A stretch of DNA of 64,000 bases from Microvirga pudoricolor (GCF_016892705.1 NZ_JAFEMB010000010.1:1-64000); one strand, 5' to 3'. Positions 46,672 through 55,506 are shown, counted from the stretch's first letter. The notes: generated by a model from the letters alone, not told the origin. Numbers and translations are program-made.

Positions 46672-47594
46672 GCCGACTTCTCCCGTGTCTTACGAATGTA
46701 CACGATCATGAAGAAGAGCATGATCGCCATCATGACGACGGCATAGGCGGACGCCATGCCCAGTTGATTGAGCGCAAAAGCCTCCTTGTAGACCATAAGC
46801 GGCAATGTTTGGGTCGAGATGATCGGTCCACCTCCCGTCAGCAGGAAGATCAGGTCGAATTCCTTGAAATCCCAAATGGCTCGTAGCATCACGATCACCA
46901 CGAGAACTTCCCGCAGTTGCGGCAGCGTCACGTCGAAGAAGCGTGCGACAGCTCCAGCGCCATCGATCTTGGCGGCTTCATAGAGTTGATCGGGAATCGA
47001 TTGCAGGCGTGCGAGAACGGCAATGACAACGAACGGGAAATATTTCCACGCACCCACGAGAATGACCGAAATCATGGCATTCGGCATATCGCCGAGATAA
47101 TCTATCGGCATGTCGATCAAGCCTGCCGACATCATCAAATGATTGAGGATGCCATACAGATCGTTAAACAGCCATTTCCACACCAGAACCGCGACGACTG
47201 TCGAAATGAAATAGGGGAATAGGATGAGGCTGCGGGCAAGGCTCCGAAACCATATGTTTTGATGCAACACCAGCGCCATGCCAATGCCGAAGACGATCTG
47301 AAGCGTGAGGGTTCCCACGGTCCAGATGAGATTATTGAGAAGCGACCACCAGAACTCAGAAGCACTCAGAAGCTGAACGTAATTATCCACCCCCACCCAT
47401 TTTCCTTCGAGGGTTGGGGTGAAGATCGAAAACAGGCTCATGTAGATTGCTGAGATCAGCGGATACACGATGACTGCACTGAAGATGAGCACGGTAGGCG
47501 CAATCAGCAGCAGGCCCAGATGAGCGTATCGGCGCTCAAGGCGGGTCTGCTCGGCCCGCATCGAGACCGATGAAGCTTGGGAGAGTGTCGTCAT
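46668..47594 (-). CDS. ABC transporter permease, UgpA/MalF type
   Basis: A 308-residue permease with six helices. LLIAPTVLIFSAVIVYPLISAIYMSLF is the first helix, and the EAA loop is LYEAAKIDGAGAVARFFDVTLPQL. The start MTTLSQASS at 47594 is used; the frame beyond runs across the intergenic hairpin. It is separated from the binding protein by 53 bp containing that hairpin. Confidence 0.92.
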   Translation of the reverse strand: MTTLSQASSVSMRAEQTRLERRYAHLGLLLIAPTVLIFSAVIVYPLISAIYMSLFSIFTPTLEGKWVGVDNYVQLLSASEFWWSLLNNLIWTVGTLTLQIVFGIGMALVLHQNIWFRSLARSLILFPYFISTVVAVLVWKWLFNDLYGILNHLMMSAGLIDMPIDYLGDMPNAMISVILVGAWKYFPFVVIAVLARLQSIPDQLYEAAKIDGAGAVARFFDVTLPQLREVLVVIVMLRAIWDFKEFDLIFLLTGGGPIISTQTLPLMVYKEAFALNQLGMASAYAVVMMAIMLFFMIVYIRKTREKSA

Positions 47595-47612
47595 TCCATT
47601 CCTCTGGCACGA

Positions 47613-47635
47613 GCGGCAGGCTTGAGGCCTGCCGC
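47613..47635 (-). terminator. Perfect stem-loop between binding protein and permease genes
   Basis: GCGGCAGGC, loop TTGAG, GCCTGCCGC: a perfect 9-bp GC-rich stem just after the binding-protein stop. Without a T-run it probably acts as a processing or attenuation hairpin, the same arrangement as at 33027 in the Dpp-type operon. Confidence 0.6.
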
Positions 47636-47647
47636 CCATGAGGGTCT

Positions 47648-48988
47648 TCAGGACTTCATGATGCCTTCGATGGTCTTGGCAGTGTCGCTAAGCGCCGCAT
47701 CGACGTTGTCGCCGTTCAGGACGACACGTTGGACCAGGGTTGCGATGGCGCCACTTGCAACGACCTCGCCACCCTTTGCATTGGACTTATGCTTCTTGGA
47801 CTCGTAGCCGAGGTTGAAGCCTCCAGCCGCTGCCGACGACATGAGTTGAACTTCGGCATTATACTTCTTGATGATCGGATCTTCGAGATACTGCGGGTTG
47901 GACCCGATCGACTTCAGCACGGGCAGCACATGTCCAGGGGCAGCCAGAAGCTGCTTGATGTAGCCCTCCGGATTAAACAAAAACGCAGCGAAAGCCTTTG
48001 CTGCTTCTTTGTTCTTCGACTGCGCGGGGATGAAAACGGAGGGAAAGTCATTGAAGGTCCAGGGTGCCACATCCTTCGAGATGGTCGGATAGGTGACGCA
48101 GGTGATTTGATCGGCAATGCTCGGGTTTTGCTTGACCACATTTGCAAGTACGCGGCCCGCATAGAGGCCGGTGGCCGTTGCGCCGCTCACGAAGGCCGTA
48201 AGGCTCTCGCCCCAGCTGTAATTGGCGGCTCCGGGCGGGCACAGCTTGCGCATGGAACCATAGAATTCCAGGGCTTTGCGGGTCTCGGGGCTATCGATGG
48301 CCACCTGCAGATCGGGGGTAAACACCTGGCCGCCCGCTTGATGAATGAAGCCGATGAAGACAAGGGATGTCATCGAGTTCCGACCGTAGGGAAGCGGCGC
48401 ACCGTAGATGCCGCCGCCCTGCATTGATTGCGCGGCTGCACGAAGTTCGTCCCATGTTTCGGGAGCTTTCGTGATGCCAGCCTTCTGCATCAGGTCCTTG
48501 CGCAGCCACAGCATGTTTGCGGCGGAGTTTCCTATGCCCGTACCGATGTAGCGGCCGTCGGGAGCTTTGAACACGTCATTGGCGCCGGGGTAGAAATCAT
48601 CGGCCCCAATGGCTTTGATCACATCGTCGAACGGCTCTACGAGGCCCTTCGAGTAATAGCTCGCCACTGAGAAGGAGGGCAAATGCGTGACAATGTCGGG
48701 AACTTGGCCGCTGGAGAACGCCGCTGCCAGCTGGGCAGCATAGCCCTCGTCGGAGCTCGCCTCGAACACGACTTTGATGCCGGGGTTCAGGGCTTCGAAT
48801 TTGGCGATCTGAAACTTGTAGGCCTCGACCTGAGCCGGCGAGCCCTGCGGCGACCACCAGCGCAACGTGATCTGCTTCTGCTGAGCGAATGCACCAAACG
48901 GCAGAGCTGCGGCAGCCGTGCCGACTGCCAAGCCCTTCAAGGCGCCACGCCGTGTCAGGTTTGGTGTCTTGGATCGCGAATTTGTCAT
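47648..48988 (-). CDS. ABC transporter substrate-binding protein (SBP family 1), Tat-type leader
   Basis: A 446-residue extracellular solute-binding protein of the carbohydrate-type family. The leader carries a twin arginine, NLTRRGALKGLAVGTAAAALP, pointing to Tat export, with cleavage after GAFA near residue 35. The mature chain opens ITLRWWSPQGSPAQVEAYKF and has the family's IVTHLPSFSVASYYSKGLVEPFDD segment. It is the first gene of the nine-gene operon; GGGAGACC precedes its ATG and the tandem operator lies 29 bp upstream. Ligand may be a sugar, a polyol or an amine; the enzymes downstream favour a nitrogen-containing compound. Confidence 0.92.
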   Translation of the reverse strand: MTNSRSKTPNLTRRGALKGLAVGTAAAALPFGAFAQQKQITLRWWSPQGSPAQVEAYKFQIAKFEALNPGIKVVFEASSDEGYAAQLAAAFSSGQVPDIVTHLPSFSVASYYSKGLVEPFDDVIKAIGADDFYPGANDVFKAPDGRYIGTGIGNSAANMLWLRKDLMQKAGITKAPETWDELRAAAQSMQGGGIYGAPLPYGRNSMTSLVFIGFIHQAGGQVFTPDLQVAIDSPETRKALEFYGSMRKLCPPGAANYSWGESLTAFVSGATATGLYAGRVLANVVKQNPSIADQITCVTYPTISKDVAPWTFNDFPSVFIPAQSKNKEAAKAFAAFLFNPEGYIKQLLAAPGHVLPVLKSIGSNPQYLEDPIIKKYNAEVQLMSSAAAGGFNLGYESKKHKSNAKGGEVVASGAIATLVQRVVLNGDNVDAALSDTAKTIEGIMKS

Positions 48989-49016
48989 CCGTGGTCTCCC
49001 TCTTTTTATCCGACGA

Positions 49017-49050
49017 GTTCACATAGCGCACTTTTGTTCGATATAACGCT
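49017..49050. promoter_or_regulatory. Tandem operator copy 4 (upstream of the nine-gene operon)
   Basis: GTTCACATAGCGCAC (49017-49031) and GTTCGATATAACGCT (49036-49050) separated by TTTT. The second unit closely resembles the 15-mer I recall for PcaR, GTTCGATAATCGCAC. It lies nearer the transporter operon than the divergent IclR gene (126 bp away). Confidence 0.75.
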
Positions 49051-49175
49051 AGGGACAAGGAGTTTGGCAAGGACTAATTTTGTAACTTTTCAATTTCCTG
49101 AGATAACTGGTTTGTGTTACGCACGAAGTGCTCTCTAGGCATTCATCGGCACAAGGACATAAAAAGGAAGAACAA

Positions 49176-50042
49176 ATGTCGGATGAAGACGACAAACATA
49201 ATATCCTCCCGCCGAAAGCTCCATCGCGCACAGGCTTGATGACGGCTTCACTGGACTTGAGCGACGATAATGAGAAGAACGGTCTCAATCCGCGCGATTA
49301 TGTCAGCAGCCTAGCCCGCGGCCTCGAGGTATTACGTGCGTTCAACCGGACGCGGCGGAAAATGACCTTGTCTGAGGTTGCTGCGGAAACGGGAAACACC
49401 CGGGCAGGCGCCCGGCGCATTCTTCTAACGCTCGTGCATGAGGGATATGCGGTGGCGGACGGCAAGTTGTTCGACCTGACACCGCAGGTTCTCGAGCTTG
49501 GCTATTCGGTCCTGTCCTCGAAGGGGGCCTGGGACATTGCGCGCCCCTTCATCGATCACCTCGCCGAAGAAATCCGGGAATCTTGCTCTGCAGCCGTGCT
49601 GGACAAGTTCGACGTCGTCTATGTCAGCGGCACGCAGTATCATCGCGTGATCAGCGTTGGGATCAGCGTCGGCTCTCGATTCCCTGCGCATGGCACGGCA
49701 ACAGGCCGTGTGCTGCTGGCGGCCCAGCCTGAAGAGATGTGGCCCGGCATCCTGCAGAATATTCCTCTCACGCCCCTGACCAACCGGACGGTCACCAACC
49801 GGCTGGAGTTTCGCAAGATCCTGGAGGATGTTCGGGATAAGGGCTGGTCCCTGGTCGACCAGGAATTGGAAATCGGCCTGATGTCGATCGCCGTCCCGCT
49901 TCGCAATTCGATGGGTGGACTGGTCGGCGCGATCAATGTGGGCGTCCCGACCGTGCGCATGACGGCGGAAGAGATGAAAGATTACATCCTGCCGCGTCTG
50001 CTGGAGACGAGCTCGAACATTTCTCAGGCTCTCAAGCACTGA
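49176..50042 (+). CDS. IclR-family transcriptional regulator
   Basis: A 288-residue IclR protein. An acidic, low-complexity N-terminal extension of about 45 residues precedes the winged helix (VSSLARGLEVLRAFNRTRRKMTLSEVAAETGNTRAGARRILLTLVHEGY). The GAF-like domain has FPAHGTATGRVLLAAQ and DQELEIGLMSIAVPL. Its domain is of the same PcaR-like type as the regulator at 38523. AAAAGGAAG supports the ATG at 49176. Position makes it the second candidate reader of the tandem operators; the N-terminal extension is unusual for the family. Confidence 0.9.
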   Translation: MSDEDDKHNILPPKAPSRTGLMTASLDLSDDNEKNGLNPRDYVSSLARGLEVLRAFNRTRRKMTLSEVAAETGNTRAGARRILLTLVHEGYAVADGKLFDLTPQVLELGYSVLSSKGAWDIARPFIDHLAEEIRESCSAAVLDKFDVVYVSGTQYHRVISVGISVGSRFPAHGTATGRVLLAAQPEEMWPGILQNIPLTPLTNRTVTNRLEFRKILEDVRDKGWSLVDQELEIGLMSIAVPLRNSMGGLVGAINVGVPTVRMTAEEMKDYILPRLLETSSNISQALKH

Positions 50043-50052
50043 AGCAGGAGGA

Positions 50053-51183
50053 TCAGGCGGCGAACCGGGAAGGGCCGTAATTCGCGATCTCGAAAGATGG
50101 CGGCTGCCCTGCGGCTATCTCTGCGGCAGCGCGCCCGACCAGTGGTCCCAGCGTGTAGCCGGCATCTCCCGGGACGGCGACAATGATGTTGGGCGCAGCC
50201 GGTAAGCGGCCGATCACGGTCTTGCCGTCGACGGTTGTGTTCATGCCGGCCCATGTGCGCAACACCCGCAACCGGCTGATGGATGGCACCAGGCGCGCCG
50301 CCAAGGCCACATTACCAAGCATGGACGCAGCCAGAACACTCGGCACAGAAGCATTGCCCCGGTCGTGTGCCGCCCAGCCTCCACCGATTACGATCTGGCC
50401 GGTTCCGAACTGCTTCAAGGTGATCGAGCGCTCCGCGTGCTGGATGAGGTGATTGATTCTCACTTCACCGGGTTCCGTGATATTCATATGAAGAGGTTCG
50501 GCGCGGCTCGGTACAGGTGGCCCCCACCCTTTCAGCAGAGGCCCGCTGCCCCAGGCCGCGGCAACCACAGCCTGCTTTGCTGCATGAACCTGACCGCCCT
50601 GCCCTTTTGCTCGAACAACAGCCCCATCGACGTGCAACGAAACCACCTGATCGCTTAAGAATTCGACCCCGAGCCTGCGCGCCTCGGCCCGCAGGCGCAC
50701 ATTCGCTGCCAGCGGATTGAGCTTTCCCTCATCTCGGCAGAGTTCGGCTCCCATGATCTGCGGACCAAGCCATGGCGCCAGGGCGTCAAGCTGGCGCCTG
50801 TCGAGAATTTCTACGCTCAAGCCACGCGCCTCCTCGCGTCGAGCCTTCATCTCCAGAAAGCGCAGTTGATCCTCTCCCTCGGCCAACATGAGCCCGCCTT
50901 TGCGCACGAGGTCGAAAGAGCCGAACAGGGCGTCGAGTCGCTCCCACTCTCGCACCGCCTGAAGATAGAGGGGCAGCGACGCTTCGACATTGGGAGCCTG
51001 ATCAGGGTAGAGGCGGATGAAGCGGCTCTGCAATTGCACATGCAAACTGCCCGCATTGGCATTGCTGCCGGCATTGATGCCCGCATCGACGATCAACACC
51101 CGCGCGTTCTGCCCAGCGGACGCAATCGCAGCCGTTAAACCAACGATGCCGCCTCCAATGACCAGAACGTCATATCTGCCCAT
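50053..51183 (-). CDS. FAD-dependent amine/imino-acid dehydrogenase, OoxB/HcnC-like
   Basis: A 376-residue DAO-fold flavoprotein (dinucleotide motif VIGGGIVGLTAA) of the group that includes octopine oxidase OoxB, HcnC and D-hydroxyproline dehydrogenase beta. It shares the segment NAGSLHVQLQ with the oxidase at 58563. The start overlaps the preceding gene by 14 bp; MGRYDVLVIGG at 51183 is used, and the longer frame is spurious. With the 556-residue partner it should form a membrane-linked or ferredoxin-linked dehydrogenase that oxidises a secondary amine or D-amino acid to an imine. Substrate unknown. Confidence 0.88.
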   Translation of the reverse strand: MGRYDVLVIGGGIVGLTAAIASAGQNARVLIVDAGINAGSNANAGSLHVQLQSRFIRLYPDQAPNVEASLPLYLQAVREWERLDALFGSFDLVRKGGLMLAEGEDQLRFLEMKARREEARGLSVEILDRRQLDALAPWLGPQIMGAELCRDEGKLNPLAANVRLRAEARRLGVEFLSDQVVSLHVDGAVVRAKGQGGQVHAAKQAVVAAAWGSGPLLKGWGPPVPSRAEPLHMNITEPGEVRINHLIQHAERSITLKQFGTGQIVIGGGWAAHDRGNASVPSVLAASMLGNVALAARLVPSISRLRVLRTWAGMNTTVDGKTVIGRLPAAPNIIVAVPGDAGYTLGPLVGRAAAEIAAGQPPSFEIANYGPSRFAA

Positions 51184-52840
51184 CCAGGGCCTCCTGCGCG
51201 GCAAGAATGGCCGCGATGCTGATCGGCTTGATCGGCACGCGAGGCGCGAAGTAGCTGTGATCGCGCAGAGGCTGCCCAGTTTCTTCCGCAACCAGCCGGG
51301 CGACAACAGGACCGCAATATCGTCCCTGACATCGGCCCATGCCGGCGCGCGTCGCACGCTTCATGGTGCCCGCATGTCCCGGCTTGTCGGTCAAGCTCTG
51401 TCTTAACTCGCCAAGCGTGACCTCTTCGCAGCGACAGACGATCGTCTCATCGAGAGCCTCCGTCAGAGTTCGCGGCGCAGGACTATGCATGCGCCAGAGA
51501 GCGGACTGAAATGCCCTGTGGCGCCTCAATTGAGCGTGAAGACCTGATATGTCGCCCAACGCCTCGTCTCGACAGGAAGCGGCCGCGGCACGGCCAGCGA
51601 TGCGCCCCTCGACGGCGGCGGCGGGCGCTCCGCCGAGCCCTGCGCAGTCGCCAACGGCATAGAGACCTTCGACCGTCGTCTCCATAGTTTCGCCGCGCCT
51701 GCACCGCAGGTGGCCGAAATCCTGATCATATGCCATCTCCGCACCCAAGAGGCGCAGGATCTCATTCTGCGGCTCGAAGCCGTCATTCATGCACAGCGCA
51801 TCCACTATGGTCTGATGGGTACCGGACGAGTCGCGATATGTCACAGCGAGCCTTCCGTCCACTTGCTCGACACCCACCAGGTTCGCCTCGTAGTGGATCG
51901 GGATGCGTCGATGCCTGAGGCCAGCCAGCATCATGACGCCTTTGAGCGCAAGTGTAGCGTTTGCTTTGATCAGTGCGATACCTGAGGCAATGTTCCGCGT
52001 CGGTTTTGATGCTGCTTCTCCAACGGCAGCGACTTCGGCGCCACCCTGTGCCAGCTCCAGGGCAACCTGGATGTTCAACGGCCCAGTTCCGAAGATCGCA
52101 ACGCGTTTCCCAGGCAATGTCCGGTAGCTGCGCCACAAGGTCTGCGCCGCACCGGTCGTCATGACGCCGGGCAATGTCCAACCGGGTGTCATGCGCGGAC
52201 GTTCATAAGCGCCGGTCGCCACGATCACCTTCCGCGGACGTATCACGAGCGCTCCACCCTGGTGCTCTGCGAGAAACAGCAAGCCGTCGAACGCTCCCCA
52301 AACCTCGACACCGCCGGTCATCTCGACACCGGCCGCTCGTGCGGCCGAGACGAGTTTCTGTCCCTCGGCCTGCTGCACGTCGAGTGGCTCGTCTGCGACC
52401 GCCGACTGCTTGAGATACTGGCCGCCGGGAACCTTGCGTTCATCCAGAAGCACAACCTGCGCTCCCGCCTGGGCGGCTGCGATGGCAGCGTTTAAACCGC
52501 CGATGCCGCCTCCGATGACGAGAACGTCCGGAGAGATCTGGCGGGACGGCGGCGCGCGGTCCAGCGGCGGCGCATCCATGAGCGGCGCCAGCGCAACCTG
52601 CGTCGACACCTGCATGCCGTCATGGGCGAGTGTCATGCAAGCGCGCTGATTTGGGGCGCCATCGACGGTGACAAGGCAATCCTGGCAGATACCCATACCA
52701 CAGAAGATGCCACGGCTGCTGCCCTTGGAAGTCTCCCGGAACGTTCTTTGCCCGGCTGCGGTCAGCGCTGCGGCGAGGGATTGTCCCGCTTTGATGGGAA
52801 TAGACATTCCATCGAAGTGCACAATAGGCTCTCGTGCCAT
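51170..52840 (-). CDS. Iron-sulfur flavoprotein, fused HcnA + HcnB/OoxA-like subunit
   Basis: A 556-residue fusion. Residues 1-85 form a plant-type [2Fe-2S] ferredoxin domain with Cys47, Cys52, Cys55 and Cys68 (C-x4-C-x2-C-x12-C), the HcnA part. The middle is a pyridine-nucleotide-disulfide oxidoreductase-type domain (VIGGGIGGLNAAIAAAQAG, later VATGAYERP and AVGDCAGLGG). The C-terminus is a BFD-like [2Fe-2S] domain with IVCRCEEVT and GRCQGRYCG. Such proteins pair with OoxB/HcnC oxidases to pass electrons onward. It is between the hydroxyacyl-type dehydrogenase (1-bp gap) and its OoxB-like partner (14-bp overlap), a tightly coupled trio. Confidence 0.9.
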   Translation of the reverse strand: MAREPIVHFDGMSIPIKAGQSLAAALTAAGQRTFRETSKGSSRGIFCGMGICQDCLVTVDGAPNQRACMTLAHDGMQVSTQVALAPLMDAPPLDRAPPSRQISPDVLVIGGGIGGLNAAIAAAQAGAQVVLLDERKVPGGQYLKQSAVADEPLDVQQAEGQKLVSAARAAGVEMTGGVEVWGAFDGLLFLAEHQGGALVIRPRKVIVATGAYERPRMTPGWTLPGVMTTGAAQTLWRSYRTLPGKRVAIFGTGPLNIQVALELAQGGAEVAAVGEAASKPTRNIASGIALIKANATLALKGVMMLAGLRHRRIPIHYEANLVGVEQVDGRLAVTYRDSSGTHQTIVDALCMNDGFEPQNEILRLLGAEMAYDQDFGHLRCRRGETMETTVEGLYAVGDCAGLGGAPAAAVEGRIAGRAAAASCRDEALGDISGLHAQLRRHRAFQSALWRMHSPAPRTLTEALDETIVCRCEEVTLGELRQSLTDKPGHAGTMKRATRAGMGRCQGRYCGPVVARLVAEETGQPLRDHSYFAPRVPIKPISIAAILAAQEALDGQI

Positions 52841-52841
52841 C

Positions 52842-53777
52842 CTAATCTTCCATCAAACGGTTGCGCTCCGCCACAAGCCTGGCGACAGCACGAGCGCGCC
52901 ATGCGGTGCGGGCGGGCAGATCTTTGGCGTCAAGCATCGCACGCCTTTCCTTCTCGACGCGAGTGACGAGATCATCGCTCCAGTCGCATCCCCTCTCCCC
53001 CCGCGCCTCGCCCATTGCCTTGTAGGCTGGCCCCATGCGCGCGGCGTGAGCGCGAATGCCACCCGGCGTGTTCAACTCTGCTGTTTCGAAGGGACCAGAC
53101 AATGCCCAGCGGGGGCCGAGCCCGAGTCGCATGACAGCCTCCAGTCCCGCGACATCGATGACTCGTTCATCGACAAGCCGGTAAGCCTCTCGCAGCACCG
53201 CTCCCTGAAGACGATTCAACACAAAGCCTTCAACTTCGTGGCCCAGGCGTACCGCTTCGAACCCGGCTGCTGAAAACAGGGCTGCGGCCATCTCTATGGT
53301 AGACGAGAGTGTTTGGGGCGCAGGCACCAACTCGATCAGCCTTAGGACAGCGGGAGGATTAACCGGATGTGCCACGAGGCAACGCGCCTGAGCTTTCGGA
53401 TCTGGCAGGATGCGCGACATAGTGATCGCAGAGGATGCCGTTGCCAGCACGGTGCCGTCACCGCTGCGCGCCAGAAGATCCGCGAAGATGGCCTGCTTCG
53501 CATCGAGACGTTCAGGGCCTGCCTCGATCACCAGCGCCGCCTCCTTGAGGGCATCCCCGGGATCGGCAACACATTCGACCGTTCCTTCGCGTCCGAGAGT
53601 CAATCCGGCCAGAGCGATGCTTTTGTTCTGAGCATCAACTCCGGCAGGTGCGGCCACGCGGCGACCTTCATCCGGCTCGGACAAAGTGACGCTAAAACCC
53701 GCATCAGCGAAGACGGCCGCGAAGGAAACGCCTATCGACCCTGCCCCTAAGATCACTACCTTACTAGCCGGTTGCAT
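52842..53777 (-). CDS. Lambda-crystallin-type 3-hydroxyacyl-CoA/L-gulonate dehydrogenase
   Basis: A 311-residue NAD-dependent dehydrogenase: Rossmann domain (VVILGAGSIGVSFAAVFADAG, about 1-185) and helical C-terminal domain. HPVNPPAVLRLIELVPAP, in place of HFFNP, marks the lambda-crystallin branch, which includes L-gulonate 3-dehydrogenase and carnitine dehydrogenase, rather than fatty-acid FadB. The catalytic histidine is the one in that motif. MQPASKVVI at 53777 is the start. First gene of the three-gene operon under the operator at 53805. It probably oxidises a 3-hydroxy acid of the pathway. Confidence 0.88.
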   Translation of the reverse strand: MQPASKVVILGAGSIGVSFAAVFADAGFSVTLSEPDEGRRVAAPAGVDAQNKSIALAGLTLGREGTVECVADPGDALKEAALVIEAGPERLDAKQAIFADLLARSGDGTVLATASSAITMSRILPDPKAQARCLVAHPVNPPAVLRLIELVPAPQTLSSTIEMAAALFSAAGFEAVRLGHEVEGFVLNRLQGAVLREAYRLVDERVIDVAGLEAVMRLGLGPRWALSGPFETAELNTPGGIRAHAARMGPAYKAMGEARGERGCDWSDDLVTRVEKERRAMLDAKDLPARTAWRARAVARLVAERNRLMED

Positions 53778-53804
53778 CTTAGCGCCTGCCCCTCTACGAA
53801 GTAC

Positions 53805-53838
53805 GTGCGAATTGCGCACATTTGTGCGCTGACCGTTG
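53805..53838. promoter_or_regulatory. Tandem operator copy 5 (divergent dehydrogenase / SDR promoter)
   Basis: GTGCGAATTGCGCAC (53805-53819, a near-perfect dyad) and GTGCGCTGACCGTTG (53824-53838), 4 bp apart. The inner arms also make a perfect palindrome, GCGCACA-TT-TGTGCGC, at 53814-53829. It is placed between the two start codons and could control both directions. Confidence 0.75.
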
Positions 53839-53868
53839 GATATACTTTGTTGGAGGGTTCTAGGCAAC

Positions 53869-54633
53869 ATGGCACAAGAACAAACACTGTCAGGTCGGCG
53901 CGCGGTTGTGACGGGGGGCGCCGGTGGACTTGGCCGAGCCATTGCCACGCGCCTGGAAGAGGCAGGGGCCGCGATCACCATCATCGATCATGGCGCGAGC
54001 CTTGCCAACGCGGAGGTCCCGTCGGACTGGCACATAGAAGATGTCGATCTCTCCCGGCTCGATTGCCAGGACCGGATGCGGGGTATCGCATCAGTCTTAG
54101 GATTAGTGGATATCGTTGTCGCCAACGCTGGCGTCGTTCCGCCATGGCGCGGGATGGATGCCCTCGATGCGGACGAATGGCAGACAGTCATGGCGATCAA
54201 TGTCTGGGGCGTTGCCGCGACTCTCGGAGCCTTCGCCGGAGCCCTGGCGCAAACGGGACGCGGCAGCGCCGTCGTAATGGCCTCGCTCAATGGGTACAAG
54301 GCCCATCCGAAACAGGTGCTCTATACGGCATCGAAACACGCAGCGATCGGCATCATGCGAGCCGCCGCTCAGGATATGGGCCCCGCGGGTACGAGAGTGA
54401 ATGCCCTGGCTCCCGGACCGATCATGACCGATGCCCTGCTCGCCAGGATCGCCAGGCGCCATGCGGCAGGCGGCCCCGCGCCAGAGGACGCTCTGGCGGC
54501 ATTGGCGAAGGAAACGGCGCTCGGTAAACTGGCCACCATCGATCAGGTGGCCAGCACTGCCTACTTTCTCGCTTCCGACGCATCAGCGGGGCTGACGGGG
54601 CTCGTGGTCCCCGTCGACGGGGGCCTTGCTTAA
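53869..54633 (+). CDS. SDR-family oxidoreductase
   Basis: A 254-residue short-chain dehydrogenase with intact motifs: TGGAGGLG cofactor loop, NAGVVPP, serine in VVMASLNG, YTASK dyad and a LTGLVVPVDGG end. GGAGGG lies 11 bp before the ATG at 53869. It is divergent from the flavoprotein trio and its last 4 bp overlap the convergent isomerase gene. A hydroxy-acid or sugar-alcohol dehydrogenase role is likely; substrate unknown. Confidence 0.92.
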   Translation: MAQEQTLSGRRAVVTGGAGGLGRAIATRLEEAGAAITIIDHGASLANAEVPSDWHIEDVDLSRLDCQDRMRGIASVLGLVDIVVANAGVVPPWRGMDALDADEWQTVMAINVWGVAATLGAFAGALAQTGRGSAVVMASLNGYKAHPKQVLYTASKHAAIGIMRAAAQDMGPAGTRVNALAPGPIMTDALLARIARRHAAGGPAPEDALAALAKETALGKLATIDQVASTAYFLASDASAGLTGLVVPVDGGLA

Positions 54634-55469
54634 GCCAGTGGCTTCCAGCCGCTCTTGGCGAGGATCTCGTGGCTGGCACGGATGTCCCCATCCGGGTCAG
54701 CCCCGGGCACCATGGCGTCGGTGATGATCTCCATCACGGTAGCGCCGGTATAGCCGATATCGCACAGTGCCTCGTAGACCGGACTGGGATCGACTATGCC
54801 AGTGCCCAGGCGGTCATGCTTGAACTCGCCGTAGCCGGAATCCGAGATGTGGACATTCTTGACGAGATCGCCGAGCAGACGGACGGCTTCCGCCGGGTCT
54901 TCCTTGATGTAAGCCGAGTTGCAGATGTCGAAGTTCACACCGATGGACGGGTCGATCAAGGCCGCCGTATCCTTCATGTCCTGCGCGGTCGGCAGGAACG
55001 TGAAGGGTACGTTCTCGAGCAGAAGCTGAACGCCCGTTCCCTTGGCATGCGCTAGAAGCTGCTTCATGCCTTCGACGAACCAATCGAGCATCCACTGCTT
55101 TGGCGGATTGATGAGGCTGCTGACGGGCCCCGGGATGCAGACCACATACGGGCAGTTCCATTCGGCCGCGAGGTCGATCGCCTCGCGATAGCGGTCGAGC
55201 GTGTACTCACGCATCAGCTTGTCGACGCTGTTCGGATTGTTGTCCAAAAGCGGGTAGCAGAATGAGGTGAGGCTGGCTCCCTCGCCGTCGAGCCAGGCGC
55301 GATATTCCTTCCGCTGCTCGGCCGACAACTCACGCGGCCAGCAGTGCGGAGGGAAGATCATCATCTCGAAGCGGTCGTATCCTAAACCGCGCAAATGCTT
55401 CAATGCATCGAGGCCTGTGTGAGAATAGAGGAAGGGAAAGGTGCTGGCAGCAACATCCAAACGGTTCAT
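54630..55469 (-). CDS. Sugar-phosphate isomerase/epimerase-like TIM-barrel protein
   Basis: A 279-residue xylose-isomerase-like (AP_endonuc_2) barrel. Metal-ligand candidates are the glutamate in LLLENVPF, the aspartate in VNFDICNS, histidine in NVHISDSG and the glutamate of VMEIITD near the end. Members include hydroxypyruvate, ketose-3-epimerase and inosose enzymes as well as dehydroshikimate dehydratase. The gene has its own copy of the tandem operator upstream, shared with the divergent OYE gene. The exact reaction cannot be assigned. Confidence 0.87.
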   Translation of the reverse strand: MNRLDVAASTFPFLYSHTGLDALKHLRGLGYDRFEMMIFPPHCWPRELSAEQRKEYRAWLDGEGASLTSFCYPLLDNNPNSVDKLMREYTLDRYREAIDLAAEWNCPYVVCIPGPVSSLINPPKQWMLDWFVEGMKQLLAHAKGTGVQLLLENVPFTFLPTAQDMKDTAALIDPSIGVNFDICNSAYIKEDPAEAVRLLGDLVKNVHISDSGYGEFKHDRLGTGIVDPSPVYEALCDIGYTGATVMEIITDAMVPGADPDGDIRASHEILAKSGWKPLA

Positions 55470-55506
55470 CCTAGGTCCTTTACGCTTGTCAGATCAGACG
55501 AGGCAT

